Positions 10,756-21,048 of a DNA stretch of 64,000 nt are shown piece by piece. Within the stretch, counting starts at the first letter, position 1, and every line of letters starts with the position of its first letter. The notes beneath the pieces are model-generated. The model was given only the letters and a program-made list of their open reading frames with translations, had not been told where the DNA came from and ran no database searches. Made by a program: the position numbers and the translations under genes. Source of the stretch: Pogona vitticeps (Eukaryota; Chordata; Lepidosauria; Squamata; Agamidae); NCBI RefSeq assembly GCF_051106095.1, contig NC_135785.1:186572045-186636044 (forward strand), in the 5' to 3' direction.

Positions 10756-13068
10756 TCAGAGTGTGTCATCTGCATATCGGAGGTAGTTGATATTTCTTCC
10801 GGCAATCTTAATTCCGGCTTGGGATTCCTCCAGTCCAGCCTTCCGCATGATATATTCTGCATATAAGTTGAATAAGCTGGGGGACAATATACAGCCTTGT
10901 CGTACTCCTTTCCCAATTTTGAACCAATCAGTTGTTCCATATCCAGTTCTAACTGTTGCTTCCTGTCCCACATATAGGTTTCTCAGTAGATAGATAAGGT
11001 GGTCAGGCACTTCCATTTCTTTAAGAACTTGCCATAGTTTGTTGTGGTCCACACAGTCAAAGGCTTTTGCATAGTCAATGAAGCAGAAGTAGATGTTTTT
11101 CTGGAACTCTCTGGCTTTCTCCATAATCCAGCGCAAGTTAGCAATTTGGTCCCGAGTGCCTCTGCCTCTTCGGAATCCAGCTTGTACTTCTGGGAGTTCT
11201 CGGTCCACATACTGCTGAAGCCTACCTTGGAGGACTTTGAGCATAACCTTGCTAGCGTGTGAAATGAGTGCAATTGTGCGGTAGTTGGAGCATTCTTTGG
11301 CACTGCCTTTCTTTGGGATTGGGATGTAGACTGATCTTTTCCAATCCTCTGGCCACTGTTGGGTTTTCCAAACTTGCTGGCATATTGAATGTAGCACTTT
11401 AACAGCATAATCTTTCAAGATTTTAAATAGTTCAACTGGAATGCCATCACCTCCACTGGCCTTGTTGTTAGCCAGGCTTTCTAAGGCCCATTTGACTTCA
11501 CTCTCCACGATGTCTGGCTCAAGGTCAGCAACTACATTGTCTGGGTTGTCCGGGATATCCACATCTTTCTGATATAATTCCTCTGTGTATTCTTGCCACC
11601 TCTTCTTGATGTCTTCTGCTTCTGTTAGGTCCCTCCCATTTTTGTCTTTTATCATGTCCATCTTTGCGCGAAATGTTCCTCTAATATCTCCAATTTTCCT
11701 GAACAGATCTCTGGTTTTTCCTTTTCTGTTATTTTCCTCTATTTCTTTGCATTGTTCATTTAAGAAGGCCCTCTTGTCTCTCCTTGCTATTCTCTGGAAG
11801 TCTGCATTCAACTTTCTGTAACTTTCCCTATCTCCCTTGCATTTTGCTTCCCTTCTCCTCTCTGCTATTTCTAAGGCCTTGTTGGACAGCCACTTTGCTT
11901 TCTTGCATTTCCTTTTCTTTGGGATGGTTTTTGTTGCTGCCTCCTGGACAATGTTCCAAGCCTCTATCCAAAGTTCTTCAGGCACTCTGTCCACCAAATC
12001 TAGTTCCTTAAATCTGTTCTTTACTTCCACTGTGTACTCATAGGGGATTTGGTTTAGATTATACCTGAGTGGCCCAGTGTTTTTTCCTACTCTCTTCAGT
12101 CTAAGCTTGAATTTTGCTATGAGAAGCTGATGATCAGAGCCGCAGTCAGCTCCAGGTCTTGTTTTTGCTGACTGTATAGAGCTTCTCCATCTTTGACTGC
12201 AGAGAATATAATCAATCTGATTTCGATATTGCCCATCTGGTGATTTCCATGTATAGAGTCGCCTCTTGTGTTGTTGGAAAAGAGTGTTTGTGATGACCAG
12301 CTTGTTCTCTTGACAAAACTCTATTAGCCTTTGTCCTGCTTCGTTCTCAACTCCAAGGCCAAACTTCCCTGTTGTTCCTTTTATCTCTTGGCTCCCTACT
12401 TTAGCATTCCAGTCCCCTAGAATGAGAAGAACATCTTTCTTTGGTGTCAGTTCTAGAAGGTGTTGTAAATCTTCATAAAACTGTTCAGTTTCAGTCTCCT
12501 CAGCAGTGGTGGTTGGTGCATAAACTTGGATTATTGTGATGTTGAAAGGTCTGCCTTGGATTCGTATTGACATCATTCTACCATTTTTGAGATTGTATCC
12601 CATTACAGCTTTTCCCACTCTTTTGTTGACTATGAGGGCCACTCCATTCCTTCTACGGGATTCTTGCCCACAATAGTAGATATGATAATCATATGAGCTG
12701 AATTCGCCCATTCCTGTCCATTTTAGTTCACTGATGCCCAGGATGTCGATGTTTATTCTTGCCATCTCCTGTTTGACCACCTCCAGCTTCCCAAGGTTCA
12801 TAGATCTTACATTCCAGGTTCCTATGCAGTATTTTTCTTTGCAGCATTGGATTTTCCTTTCACTTCCAGGCGCGTCCACAGCTGAGCGTCCTTTCGGCTT
12901 TGGCCCAACCACTTCATTAGCTCTGGAGCTACTTGTACTTGTCCTCCACTCTTCCTCAGTAACATGTTGGACGCCTTCCGACCTGAGGGTCCCATCTTCC
13001 AGCATCATATCTTTTAGCCTTTTGTTTCTGATCATGGGGCATTCTTGGCAAAGATACTGGAGTGGCAT
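10756..13068 (-). CDS. Bov-B endonuclease / reverse transcriptase, main frame
   Basis: A 770-codon open frame starting at ATG 13,068. Residues about 79-320 form an apurinic-type endonuclease: TWNVRSM at 84-90, LGISELKWTGM at 110-120, LGDWNAKVG at 217-225, NQIDYILC at 283-290, GSDHQLLIAKF at 310-320. Residues about 500-770 are reverse transcriptase: ASGGDGIPVELFK at 537-549, FIDYAKAFDCVD (motif A) at 663-674, GVRQGCILSPSLFNLY (motif B) at 721-736, YADD (motif C) at 765-768. Such proteins nick genomic DNA and prime cDNA synthesis from their own RNA at the nick. The frame stops just after YADDTL. The copy at 42.2 kb reads 'gatgataccactctgatgg' where this one reads 'gatgacacactctgatgg', one base shorter. 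The RT thumb and C-terminal region continue in another frame. Confidence 0.93.
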   Translation of the reverse strand: MPLQYLCQECPMIRNKRLKDMMLEDGTLRSEGVQHVTEEEWRTSTSSSRANEVVGPKPKGRSAVDAPGSERKIQCCKEKYCIGTWNVRSMNLGKLEVVKQEMARINIDILGISELKWTGMGEFSSYDYHIYYCGQESRRRNGVALIVNKRVGKAVMGYNLKNGRMMSIRIQGRPFNITIIQVYAPTTTAEETETEQFYEDLQHLLELTPKKDVLLILGDWNAKVGSQEIKGTTGKFGLGVENEAGQRLIEFCQENKLVITNTLFQQHKRRLYTWKSPDGQYRNQIDYILCSQRWRSSIQSAKTRPGADCGSDHQLLIAKFKLRLKRVGKNTGPLRYNLNQIPYEYTVEVKNRFKELDLVDRVPEELWIEAWNIVQEAATKTIPKKRKCKKAKWLSNKALEIAERRREAKCKGDRESYRKLNADFQRIARRDKRAFLNEQCKEIEENNRKGKTRDLFRKIGDIRGTFRAKMDMIKDKNGRDLTEAEDIKKRWQEYTEELYQKDVDIPDNPDNVVADLEPDIVESEVKWALESLANNKASGGDGIPVELFKILKDYAVKVLHSICQQVWKTQQWPEDWKRSVYIPIPKKGSAKECSNYRTIALISHASKVMLKVLQGRLQQYVDRELPEVQAGFRRGRGTRDQIANLRWIMEKAREFQKNIYFCFIDYAKAFDCVDHNKLWQVLKEMEVPDHLIYLLRNLYVGQEATVRTGYGTTDWFKIGKGVRQGCILSPSLFNLYAEYIMRKAGLEESQAGIKIAGRNINYLRYADDTL

Positions 13069-13394
13069 TGCCAGTTCCTACTCCAGGTGGATTGCGTTTA
13101 GTCGGAACTCTCCACTATGTCCTGTCCATCTTGGGTGTCCCTGCACGGCATAGCCCATAGTTTTTCTGAGTTACTCAAGCCCCTTCACCACGACAAGGCA
13201 GCAATCCATGAAGGGGCTGTGAATACTGAGTACCAAAAGATAACAAGGAATCTCTAAGACTAACTAGATTTATTTGGAAAAAAAAATCTCTCTGAAAATG
13301 TTATGACGGTATTTTCACCTACTTCCTCAACGACAACGACAACAAATAGTAAAAGAACTGGCTTTGTGGGCACACCAAAGAGAAGATTTTTAAA

Positions 13395-13655
13395 AAGGTA
13401 AAGGTAAAGGTAAAGGTTCCCCTTGACAATTTTTGTCCAGTCGTGTTCGACTCTAGGGGGTGGTGCTCATCCCCCGTTTCCAAGTCGTAGAGCCAGTGTT
13501 TTGTCCGAAGACAATCTTCCGTGGTCACATGGCCAGTGCGACTTAGACACGGAACGCTGTTACCTTCCCACCGAGGTGGTCCCTATTTATCTACTTGCAT
13601 TTGCATGCTTTCGAACCGCTAGGTTGGCGGGAGCTGGGACAAAGCTCCCTTTTAA
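13395..13655 (-). mobile_element. Sauria-type SINE, head truncated
   Basis: Minus-strand orientation. The tail is a repeat of ACCTTT (seen as 'aaaggtaaaggtaaaggt' on the plus strand). The adjoining 'gtccagtcgtgttcgactct' resembles the Bov-B 3' end at 10,010-10,030 ('cagtcgtgtccgactcttcg'). Sauria SINEs are tRNA-derived and borrow the Bov-B 3' tail so that Bov-B proteins can mobilise them. The tRNA-like head is missing or unrecognisable at about 13,655. It lies about 180 bp from the Bov-B copy. Confidence 0.8.
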
Positions 13656-16600
13656 AAAGGGAGGAATGTAATAGGGACTTGCCCCCAAATGAAAGGCAGA
13701 TATATTTAACTGTCTTCATATTTGCAGCTAAGTATAAAAAAGGAATTCTGTAAGATACCTGGTATCTTACTTTGATCCTCAGAGGCTATTGGACTACAAA
13801 TGCCAGAAGCTTGGGTTGCCCAGTTTGACTTATCTGGGACCCTCTTTGCAGCCCAGTGAGGCCTGGTCATGTAGAGGGAGACTGCCACATTTCTGAGATC
13901 CTTAGGAGCTTGGCTACAGGATGTCCAGCCAGGAAAGATTCAAATCTGGCCAATCAGAAGATGGCTGAAGGGACGGAACCTGCCTTATGGAGAAGAAAGA
14001 GGTGGTCTTCAATCTAGTCTTTCAGGGAAATAAATAAATGATTCCTCAGCTTCTCTCCTTTTAGTCTTCCTTTGGACTTTGCCCACCCTCTTGTATGGGT
14101 GCATGTTGTTTGATACAACTGTAGAAGGGTTAATAAGGTTACACAAAGGGGTGTAGGGCAGATGGTTTGGGCTGGGCCTGTAAACAAAATCAAGGGATTT
14201 TGTTTACATGGTTTTGTGCACAGTGACGGATACTCTGTGAGGGACATGGGCATTCAGCCCTATCCCAGCTTGGAATCCCCTCCATTTGGGGAGCAAGGAA
14301 TGGTGTCTGACAAGCCATGCCTGCCCCAACACAGTTGTCGCAGCACCCCACAATGGGTACCATTGGGTCATCCTTGTGTCACACACCTGAGGGGGGGGAG
14401 GGAATACCCAGCTTTGGTTATCAATCCTTGGTAACCCATCAAGGGTGCAGTATTTTGTATGCACTGGCTGGCAGGTGGGTCACCTAATGCACCGGGATCT
14501 ACTTGTTATGCTGTGCCAAGACTATTCTGCTGTAATCAGTCGATGCTGTGGCCTTTTCATATGTCCATAATTTATCTCCAATAAATTTTTAAATAGTGAC
14601 AATAATGTGTTATAATGATCAGGGCTCACAGCTCAGGGATTCTCTTGCCTGGATCTGCAAGCCTCGACTGGCACAGGCAACGATCAACACTTCCACAAAT
14701 AGTTGGCCAGCAATATTTGCAGCTCCAAGTTGGAATTCATTGATTTAAAGTACTTAAAAGGTTGGCAGCATACTAAATTAAGTTTGGAATCATATTAGCA
14801 ACCAACACAGCTTTTTTAGCATTGGCATTACATAATGCAAGCTGCTACATTCTGAATCTTCTAATCTAAGCGAACCTAGGTAAAGTTCATAACAATTATC
14901 AGATCTTGCCATTTCAAAGGTTAGTGCAAGGATGACTAAAGCCGCAGTAAGTACAACTCAAGTGATTAGAAAAAAAACACTGTACATCACCTTACAACAG
15001 AAAAGGTGTCATATCAAATGTGCAAAGCAGTAGCAAAGCTGTGAATGTATGAAGCAGTTTGAAGCAGAGAAGTTTCACTAATTAAAGGATATGGAACTCT
15101 TTGCCCACCCACTACACTAAACCCACAGCCTTCCTGTTATGTTCCCCACATAGGCCAGGCGCTCAACTGTTCCACCTAAAAAAAAACTGTTGGATTCTTG
15201 CAAGAAGGCTATGGATGGGGAGGAGAGTGCAGGTGTGAAGAGCAAAGGGAATTTGGAGCTATCTGGGTCATATTTAAAAAGGTCATATTTTTGGTGATCT
15301 ATTTTATCTTGCACTTGAGCAACCCTTCCATTCATACAGGATTTTTTTTGGCCTGTGAGAAGGATCCAGAAAGCATTTCAGATTACTCAAATTTGCCCCC
15401 CCCCCCGTTTTGATTAGTGATGCCCCCACCCCTTCCCTCATGTTTTGTCATAGCTGTCATTCTACGGGCTGCGTGGGGTGGGGTGGATAGATCTTACTCA
15501 AAATGCACGTCATCACCAGAAAATGCATAAAAAATGAACCAAGTAATGATCTATATGCTGATCTGATCACCTCCTATGATGGAGAAGTGAAACAGTGTGG
15601 AATTTCAACTTGTTGCTGTTGCTTAAAATCACCCCTAACCACACATACTTTACAATTCTCTGATCTAACCTCTACTCTAAAAAATCACAATGTAGTTAAA
15701 TCCAAACGTTTACTAGTTTCTGTATTAAACTGAAGCTCTAGATTTACCAGTTCCTCCACCATAGGCTGTAAGCAAGTAAGTCACATATGAAGTATTTCCA
15801 TAACACTTCTCAGTAAGACCTCTGAGAACAAGCAAGTATAGGCTTTCTGCTTTATTTATTTGTTAAACATAATCTTCAAAAGAAAATTATAACTCAGAAA
15901 AATATGGAGCTGGGGGAACTAAATGTCCTCACTTTCTCAGACCTTTTGTCACCATATTTGCTGGAATTGGCTGAAAAGGCAGTAATTAACAACAGAAATT
16001 ATGTTTTGAAACATCACATATTTCGCTCCTTATGTTAGCCTTTTCAACTATGAGAAAAATCTGTACCCACTTATTGTGCTTGTTTAAAAGGAGGGCTTTT
16101 AAAGTAGTATAATAGGTAAATTAGCAAGATGCAATTTATCAACCATTTAAAATCAACAGGAATGTTACATCATCCTCTATAATAATTTAAAGAAATTTAA
16201 ATTCTGCATTGGGAGGAAAATCTGCCTCCAGAGGACTCCTCAGCCCTCCAAATCAGGGTTTTAGGGTGAACTGGAAGGTTGTAGGAAAGAAGAGGGAAGT
16301 CAGTGATTCTGGCAGAATGGATTCACATCATAACATCCAACAGTTCACTGTCAGAAATATAATACTGTTCTGCAAACTGTAAGAGATGAAAAATCATTAC
16401 AGATATACAAAGCTGTTGATCTTTTCCTAAGCAGGAGAGCAGCAGTTTCTCACATTTTCTTCTTAAAACATATGTCACTGCATCTGGGGAGAACAGAGGT
16501 CAGAAAACTTGAAGCACTATTTTTGCTGTTTTGCTCTCCTGAGCAATTTGCAGATTTTGGCGCCCTAACTATACATGTTCAACTCAATCCACAATCCATA

Positions 16601-16718
16601 TGTTCTTTTTCATCAGCACGCAGCACTTACTTGGAAGACTGAGAAAACGGTTCACTCATACTGTTTCTCTGAAGTCCTGTCACTGGCCAGGGTCACAAAA
16701 TGAAGTTTTTGATACTTT
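13656..16718. other. Intronic stretch without recognised features
   Basis: Mostly AT-rich unique-looking sequence with a poly(C) run near 15,400. I recognise no exon, RNA gene or repeat family. Confidence 0.45.
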
Positions 16719-16905
16719 TGTTGTTATATGATCTGAAGTCATTTCCAGCTTACAGTGATCTTGGTGGGTTTTTCAAGCTATGTGTAATGTTCAAGGACTG
16801 GTTTACCATTGCCAGCCCCATTAAGTTTCTGTGGCTGAACTGGGAAGTGCACGCAAGTTTCCAGAGTTCTACTCCAACAAACTATTAACTGTACCACACT
16901 AGCTC
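16719..16905 (-). mobile_element. tRNA-derived SINE, old copy
   Basis: On the plus strand the landmarks are 'gatctgaagtcatttccagc', 'ggtttaccattgccagcccc' and 'ggctgaactgggaagtgcac'. It ends in 'ctattaactgtaccacacta', which resembles the complement of a tRNA-like head (TAGTGTGGTACAGTTAATAG). This is the layout of a common, old MIR-like SINE of amniotes. A diverged relative lies at 37,771-37,938. Confidence 0.55.
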
Positions 16906-18018
16906 TTATTTCATGCCGTGGCCAGTTCCAAATTTCTCCCATAATTAATAGCATAAAAATAAATCATTATTGACACCTGCTAATAACCTATCACCGATTT
17001 GCATTTGTGTTAAGGAAATTGTGGAAGTGCTCAATAATCAAGTGCTATTTGTACTCCTCATGTATGCCTACATTCCTAGGTACAAGCCTGAAATCTTGCA
17101 AATGAGCAGCCATTTACCACAATGACTTTTCAGACTTCTCTTACACAAGCATGAATCACCAACAGGATTCTGGTCATTATTTTAAACCACTGTTGGTACA
17201 GGCACTGACATTATTGACTATGTTGTTATCATAGATGTAGGGTTGCCAGATACATGGGTAGCAAAAGGAGGACATAGAAAGACGAAAAAGAGGACAGAGG
17301 AGGACGCATTGAATGTTTCATTTGAATCATTCTGGATTAAACCCGCAATCAATACAATTTTATTACAATAGTGGCCAATAAATGTCTCTTAGTGAACCGA
17401 CCAAGAAACAGTCATCTTAAAAAATAAAAATAAATTAAATGAAGACTTTTTTTCAAAAAAAATATTTAAACAGCCAATTGTACAATTATTACCTTATAAT
17501 CTTTATTAATTATATGACATATTTCTCGGAGGAGCCAACTTTTTGCAGAAGATCTTCATTAGCAATCACATATCCATAAAACTGTTCACAGATAATATTC
17601 TTCAAGTACTTCCGATTGGGAGAAAAGCAAATAAACCTGAACCGACCCCAGCCCAGCTGTGGGATCCTCTGGCTGCTCACACTCTGCACAGGCTCAGAGG
17701 CAACCTTGCTAATCTGGACGCCCAAAGAAGGCTCCGGAGCAGGCGGGGGAAAGCGGCGCCGGGCAAAGCCGAACAAGGCAGCCTTCCCTCCCCAAGGGTC
17801 ATAAGCTCTAGGCTGGGAAGTATGGGAATTGGAGTCCCCGAAAGGGACTTTGAACACACGCAGTCCAGGCACTTGCCTTCCCATCGATGCACTTGGGCGC
17901 TGCTTGCTCCTACCTGGTTCGGCAGGTGGTGCTCTGCTTGTGCTGCCTTTCTGGGCTCCACATGGACTGGGCAGGCATGGCAGATCACCAAGCAGCCGTT
18001 GGTGCCATGGGAGGGGGA
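16906..18018. other. Intronic stretch with an unrecognised GC-rich block
   Basis: From about 17,640 to 18,010 the base composition becomes clearly more GC-rich, and frames are open on both strands (172 codons minus, 159 codons plus). The phrase 'gggttgccagatac...aaaaggaggacat' near 17,240-17,275 looks like a repeat end. I cannot assign any of it to a family or gene. Confidence 0.4.
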
Positions 18019-18091
18019 ATAGGCCCACTGAATCAGTTTAGAGCTGTTGAGTCAATTTCTCCAAAAGTTTCATTGATTCAAATGGGCCTAC
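18019..18091. repeat. Palindromic dispersed repeat, core copy
   Basis: The core begins 'ataggcccactgaatcagt' and ends 'cattgattcaaatgggccta', so its ends are imperfect inverted repeats. The same core occurs at 25.49-25.75 kb (twice, inverted) and near 58.9 kb. I do not know the family name. Confidence 0.65.
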
Positions 18092-18524
18092 CTGCAGGCC
18101 TCTGGTTGGCTGCTGTGGGAGCAAAATGGTCTGATCCATCAAGGCTCTTTCCATATTCTTCACACTGCCCCAGAGCCCTTGCTTATAAGCATATCTCGTG
18201 CAAGAGATTGCATAAAATCAAACAATGTACAATACAGATTGACTGGGATTGTTACACACCTTAAACATGTTAGCAGACATTAAGAACATTTTTAGACTAC
18301 AGTACTAGGAAAAAGAAGAACAGAGAAAGACACTATGTGAAACTATCTGTTAACATTTCACAACGATTCATATATGTTTTGAATCAGTTAATCCAGGTCA
18401 TGATTTAAAACAACAACAATGTACAGTACCTTCCTTCATACAGCACCACAGTGTTTTCAGTGGAAAGGCACAGCATGACTTGGCTAGAACATTCTGAAGA
18501 TGATAAAAACTCAAAACTTAAATA

Positions 18525-18942
18525 CAGTGGTGCCCCACTTGACGATTACCCCGCTCCACAATGAAACCGCTTTACGATGAGGTTTTTGCGATCGCTATTG
18601 CAATCGCAAAACAATGTTTAAATGGGGAAAATTCACTTTACAACGATCGGTTCCCTGCTTCGGGAACCGATTCTTCGCTAAACAACGATTTTAGAACAGC
18701 TGATCAGTGGCTCTCAAAATGGCTGCCCACTGTGCAAAACGGCTCCCTGCTGTGTTTAGGATGGATTCCTCGCTTAACTGGCACCGGAAAATGGCCGCCC
18801 TATGGAGTATCTTCACTGCACGATGAGGTATTTCACCCATTGGAACTCATTGAACCGGTTTTCAATGCAATTCAATGGGTTTTTAACTTTTGCTTGACGA
18901 TTTTGCTGGGATGGATTATTGTCGTCAAGCGAGGCACCACTG
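18525..18942. mobile_element. Pogo-like MITE, 'TTGACGAT' type
   Basis: A 418-bp element from CAGTGGTGCCCCACTTGACG to CGTCAAGCGAGGCACCACTG, with TA on both sides. It is the same subtype as the copy at 3,280-3,681. It contains an internal dyad 'cggttccctgcttcgggaaccg'-like hairpin near 18,650-18,672. Confidence 0.88.
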
Positions 18943-19168
18943 TACCATTATTCTGGGGAAAGTAACTGGCTGTGCTCTTTTTGAAGGGAATTCTGAGATT
19001 TGAATGCTATTACCTTCTGTAACCACGTTTATTATTCTTTCCTAGAGATTTCCTTTCAATAACTGAAACCAAACTGAAAACATATATTATTAATGTTACA
19101 GGTCTTTAGAGGAAATATTCTTATGCAACAACTTACCAAATCATTTTTTTTCTGTTTTGGTTTTGCAT

Positions 19169-19632
19169 GTTGTTGTTTAGTCATTTAGTTGTGTCTGACT
19201 CTTCGTGATCCCATGGACCAGAGCACACCAGACCTTCCTGTCTTCCACTGCCTCCCAGAATTGGGTCAAATTCATGTTGGTCTTTTTGATGACACTGTCC
19301 AACCATCTTGTCCTCTGTCGTCCCCTTTTCATCTTGCTTTCACTTTTTCCTAACATCAAGGTCTTTTCCAGGGAGTCTTCTCTTCTCATGAGATGGCCAA
19401 ATTATTGGAGCCTCAGCTTCTGGATCTGTCCTTCCAGTGAGCACTCAGAGTTGATTTCCTTTAAAATGGATAGGTTTGTTTTCCTTGCAATCCAAGGGAC
19501 TCTCAAGAGCCTCCTCCAGCACCACAATTCAAAAGCATCAATTCGGCGGTCTGCTTTCTTTATGGTCCAGCTCTCACTTCCATACATCACTACAGGAAAA
19601 ACCATAGCTTTGACTATGCGTACTTTTGTTGG
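19169..19632 (-). mobile_element. 5'-truncated Bov-B LINE fragment
   Basis: The minus strand encodes the Bov-B C-terminal region: KVRIVKAMVFPVVMYGSESW, then ECSLEGQIQKL, and in another frame RTRWLDSVIKKTNMNLTQFW. The 3' end reads as in the 10-kb copy. The phrase TTGGTTTTGCAT at 19,157-19,168 and again at 19,629-19,640 is a probable target duplication, partly overlapping LINE sequence on the right. Truncation is at the RT thumb. Confidence 0.9.
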
Positions 19633-19796
19633 TTTTGCATAATGACAACCATACTGCATCTGCATATGGAAGACAATGTTGCTAAAAGTTCGAATTCTTC
19701 TGCAATGGAAGGACAACAAAGAAGGCAATCCTAGCTTTCCTCAGGAGGGAGTTCCAAAACTTTCTCTCCCACCCTCACTGAATAAGTCAGCCTTGT

Positions 19797-20470
19797 TTTG
19801 TTTGTTTTTTCATAATTTTTATTGAGTACAATTTTCTTTTTAATACAATATTTTCTGAAAGAGTATGACAATGCAAGTTAGAATTGTAGACCAATACTAT
19901 CACATTGCTTACACAGTCTGTCAGCACATTATCTTTCTTTACACATCCACTAGTTCATAGTTTAACATACTTGATTAATTATTTTAAATATTACATGCCA
20001 GCAATCCAAATTACTTCCCATTTCACATTCTTCTTTTCTTGAGCTAATTCCATATGTTAATAATGGTTGCCAGGTTTTCATATATCTATCTTGTTTTATT
20101 TCCCCTCTATATATTTTAATTTGATTGGTCAACTTTTCCATCAGGACCATTTGCCAGATTCTGTTCTCAAATTTTTGTACTGAAAGATCTTCAGCATTTC
20201 TCCAGTTTTGTGCAATTTTAGCTCTTGCTGCACCAATAAGATGTACTATTAGGTCTTTATTAAATAATTTTTCATTTCTATTCTTAAATATTGAAAATAA
20301 TAACTTTCCTTTCACTAGAATATATCGTCCCTTCAGATCTCTTAACTGGTCCATCACTTCAAATTTTAAATTTTTCCTAAGGATTATAGCCACTCCTCTC
20401 GATTTAGTTGCTCGACTGAATAAGCCTTGTCGTTGCTGGGACTGAGACAAGGACCTCTCTTGCAGCACTC
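19797..20470 (-). mobile_element. L1 LINE remnant with a large internal deletion
   Basis: One minus-strand open frame (19,962-20,468) joins two distant parts of L1 ORF2. The first part, SRGVAIILRKNLKFEVMDQL then RDLKGRYILVKGKL, resembles the endonuclease domain. The second, AARAKIAQNWRNAEDLSVQ through MKTWQPLLTY, resembles the extreme C terminus. The junction lies near 20,300, and the whole reverse transcriptase is absent between them. The frame stayed open across the junction, probably by chance. The 3' end is at about 19,800. Confidence 0.75.
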
Positions 20471-20918
20471 AGAGGCCAGGGGGGCTTGCATGGGGTAGGT
20501 TTTCAGATAGCCTGGACCGAAACTGTGCAGGGCTCAAACAGGTTGGAGAGAAGAGGAAGAACCGGGGAGGGGTGGGCGGAGAAGCACCTAATGAGATGCA
20601 AATGGCAAGAAGTGCAGCCAGATGCCAGCTCACACATGTTAGGCTTGGAGTCAACTGGAAGCACAAGCCAAGAATTTGGATAAAGGGGGCATTTGAGGTG
20701 CATGGATGCAAATCAAGGCCCCAGTCCATGGCTATCTGTTTTTGGATGTGAAAAAAGTTGTATGTCAAGGGTGAGAGGACCATAGGATGTGAAGAATTAT
20801 GAACCAGAAGGTCGATCTCCTTGCACTTGGTCCTTCAGAGCCACAAAAGAGATACAGGACAGGACCAGAACGTGTGACCTTCTCATGAACAAAGAGAAAG
20901 TTGTTAGGATCCAACATC

Positions 20919-21048
20919 GAAGGCATTCAAGAGAAATTTAAACAACCATCTGTCAAATCTGCTTTGACTTGGATTTCTGCCTTGAGCAGGGAGTTGGACT
21001 CAATGGCCTTTTTCACCCTTTCCAACTCCATCATTCTATGATTCTATG
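20919..21048 (+). mobile_element. CR1 LINE 3' end fragment
   Basis: It reads 'gaggcattcaagag'-like sequence, 'gagcagggagttggactcaa' and 'ttccaactccatcattctat', ending in the ATTCTATG repeat. This is the hallmark of CR1 3' ends, which terminate in 8-bp repeats rather than poly(A). Only about 130 bp remain, as is usual for CR1 copies. Confidence 0.88.

Larger units (their letters stand above)
9997..13217 (-). mobile_element. Nearly full-length Bov-B (RTE clade) LINE
   Basis: A 3.2-kb minus-strand element. It has a short 5' leader at about 13,070-13,217, an endonuclease-reverse transcriptase region, and a 3' end reading 'gactgaacgactaaacgacg' on the minus strand. It appears flanked by TGTGAAT at 9,990-9,996 and 13,218-13,224. 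RTE/Bov-B elements are around 3.2 kb, so almost nothing is missing. Two frame breaks are visible relative to other copies in the window. One is a single-base loss beside the YADD motif. The other lies near 10,230-10,250, where a 13-bp phrase 'ggatctgtccttc' is repeated. The insertion looks young. Confidence 0.93.
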
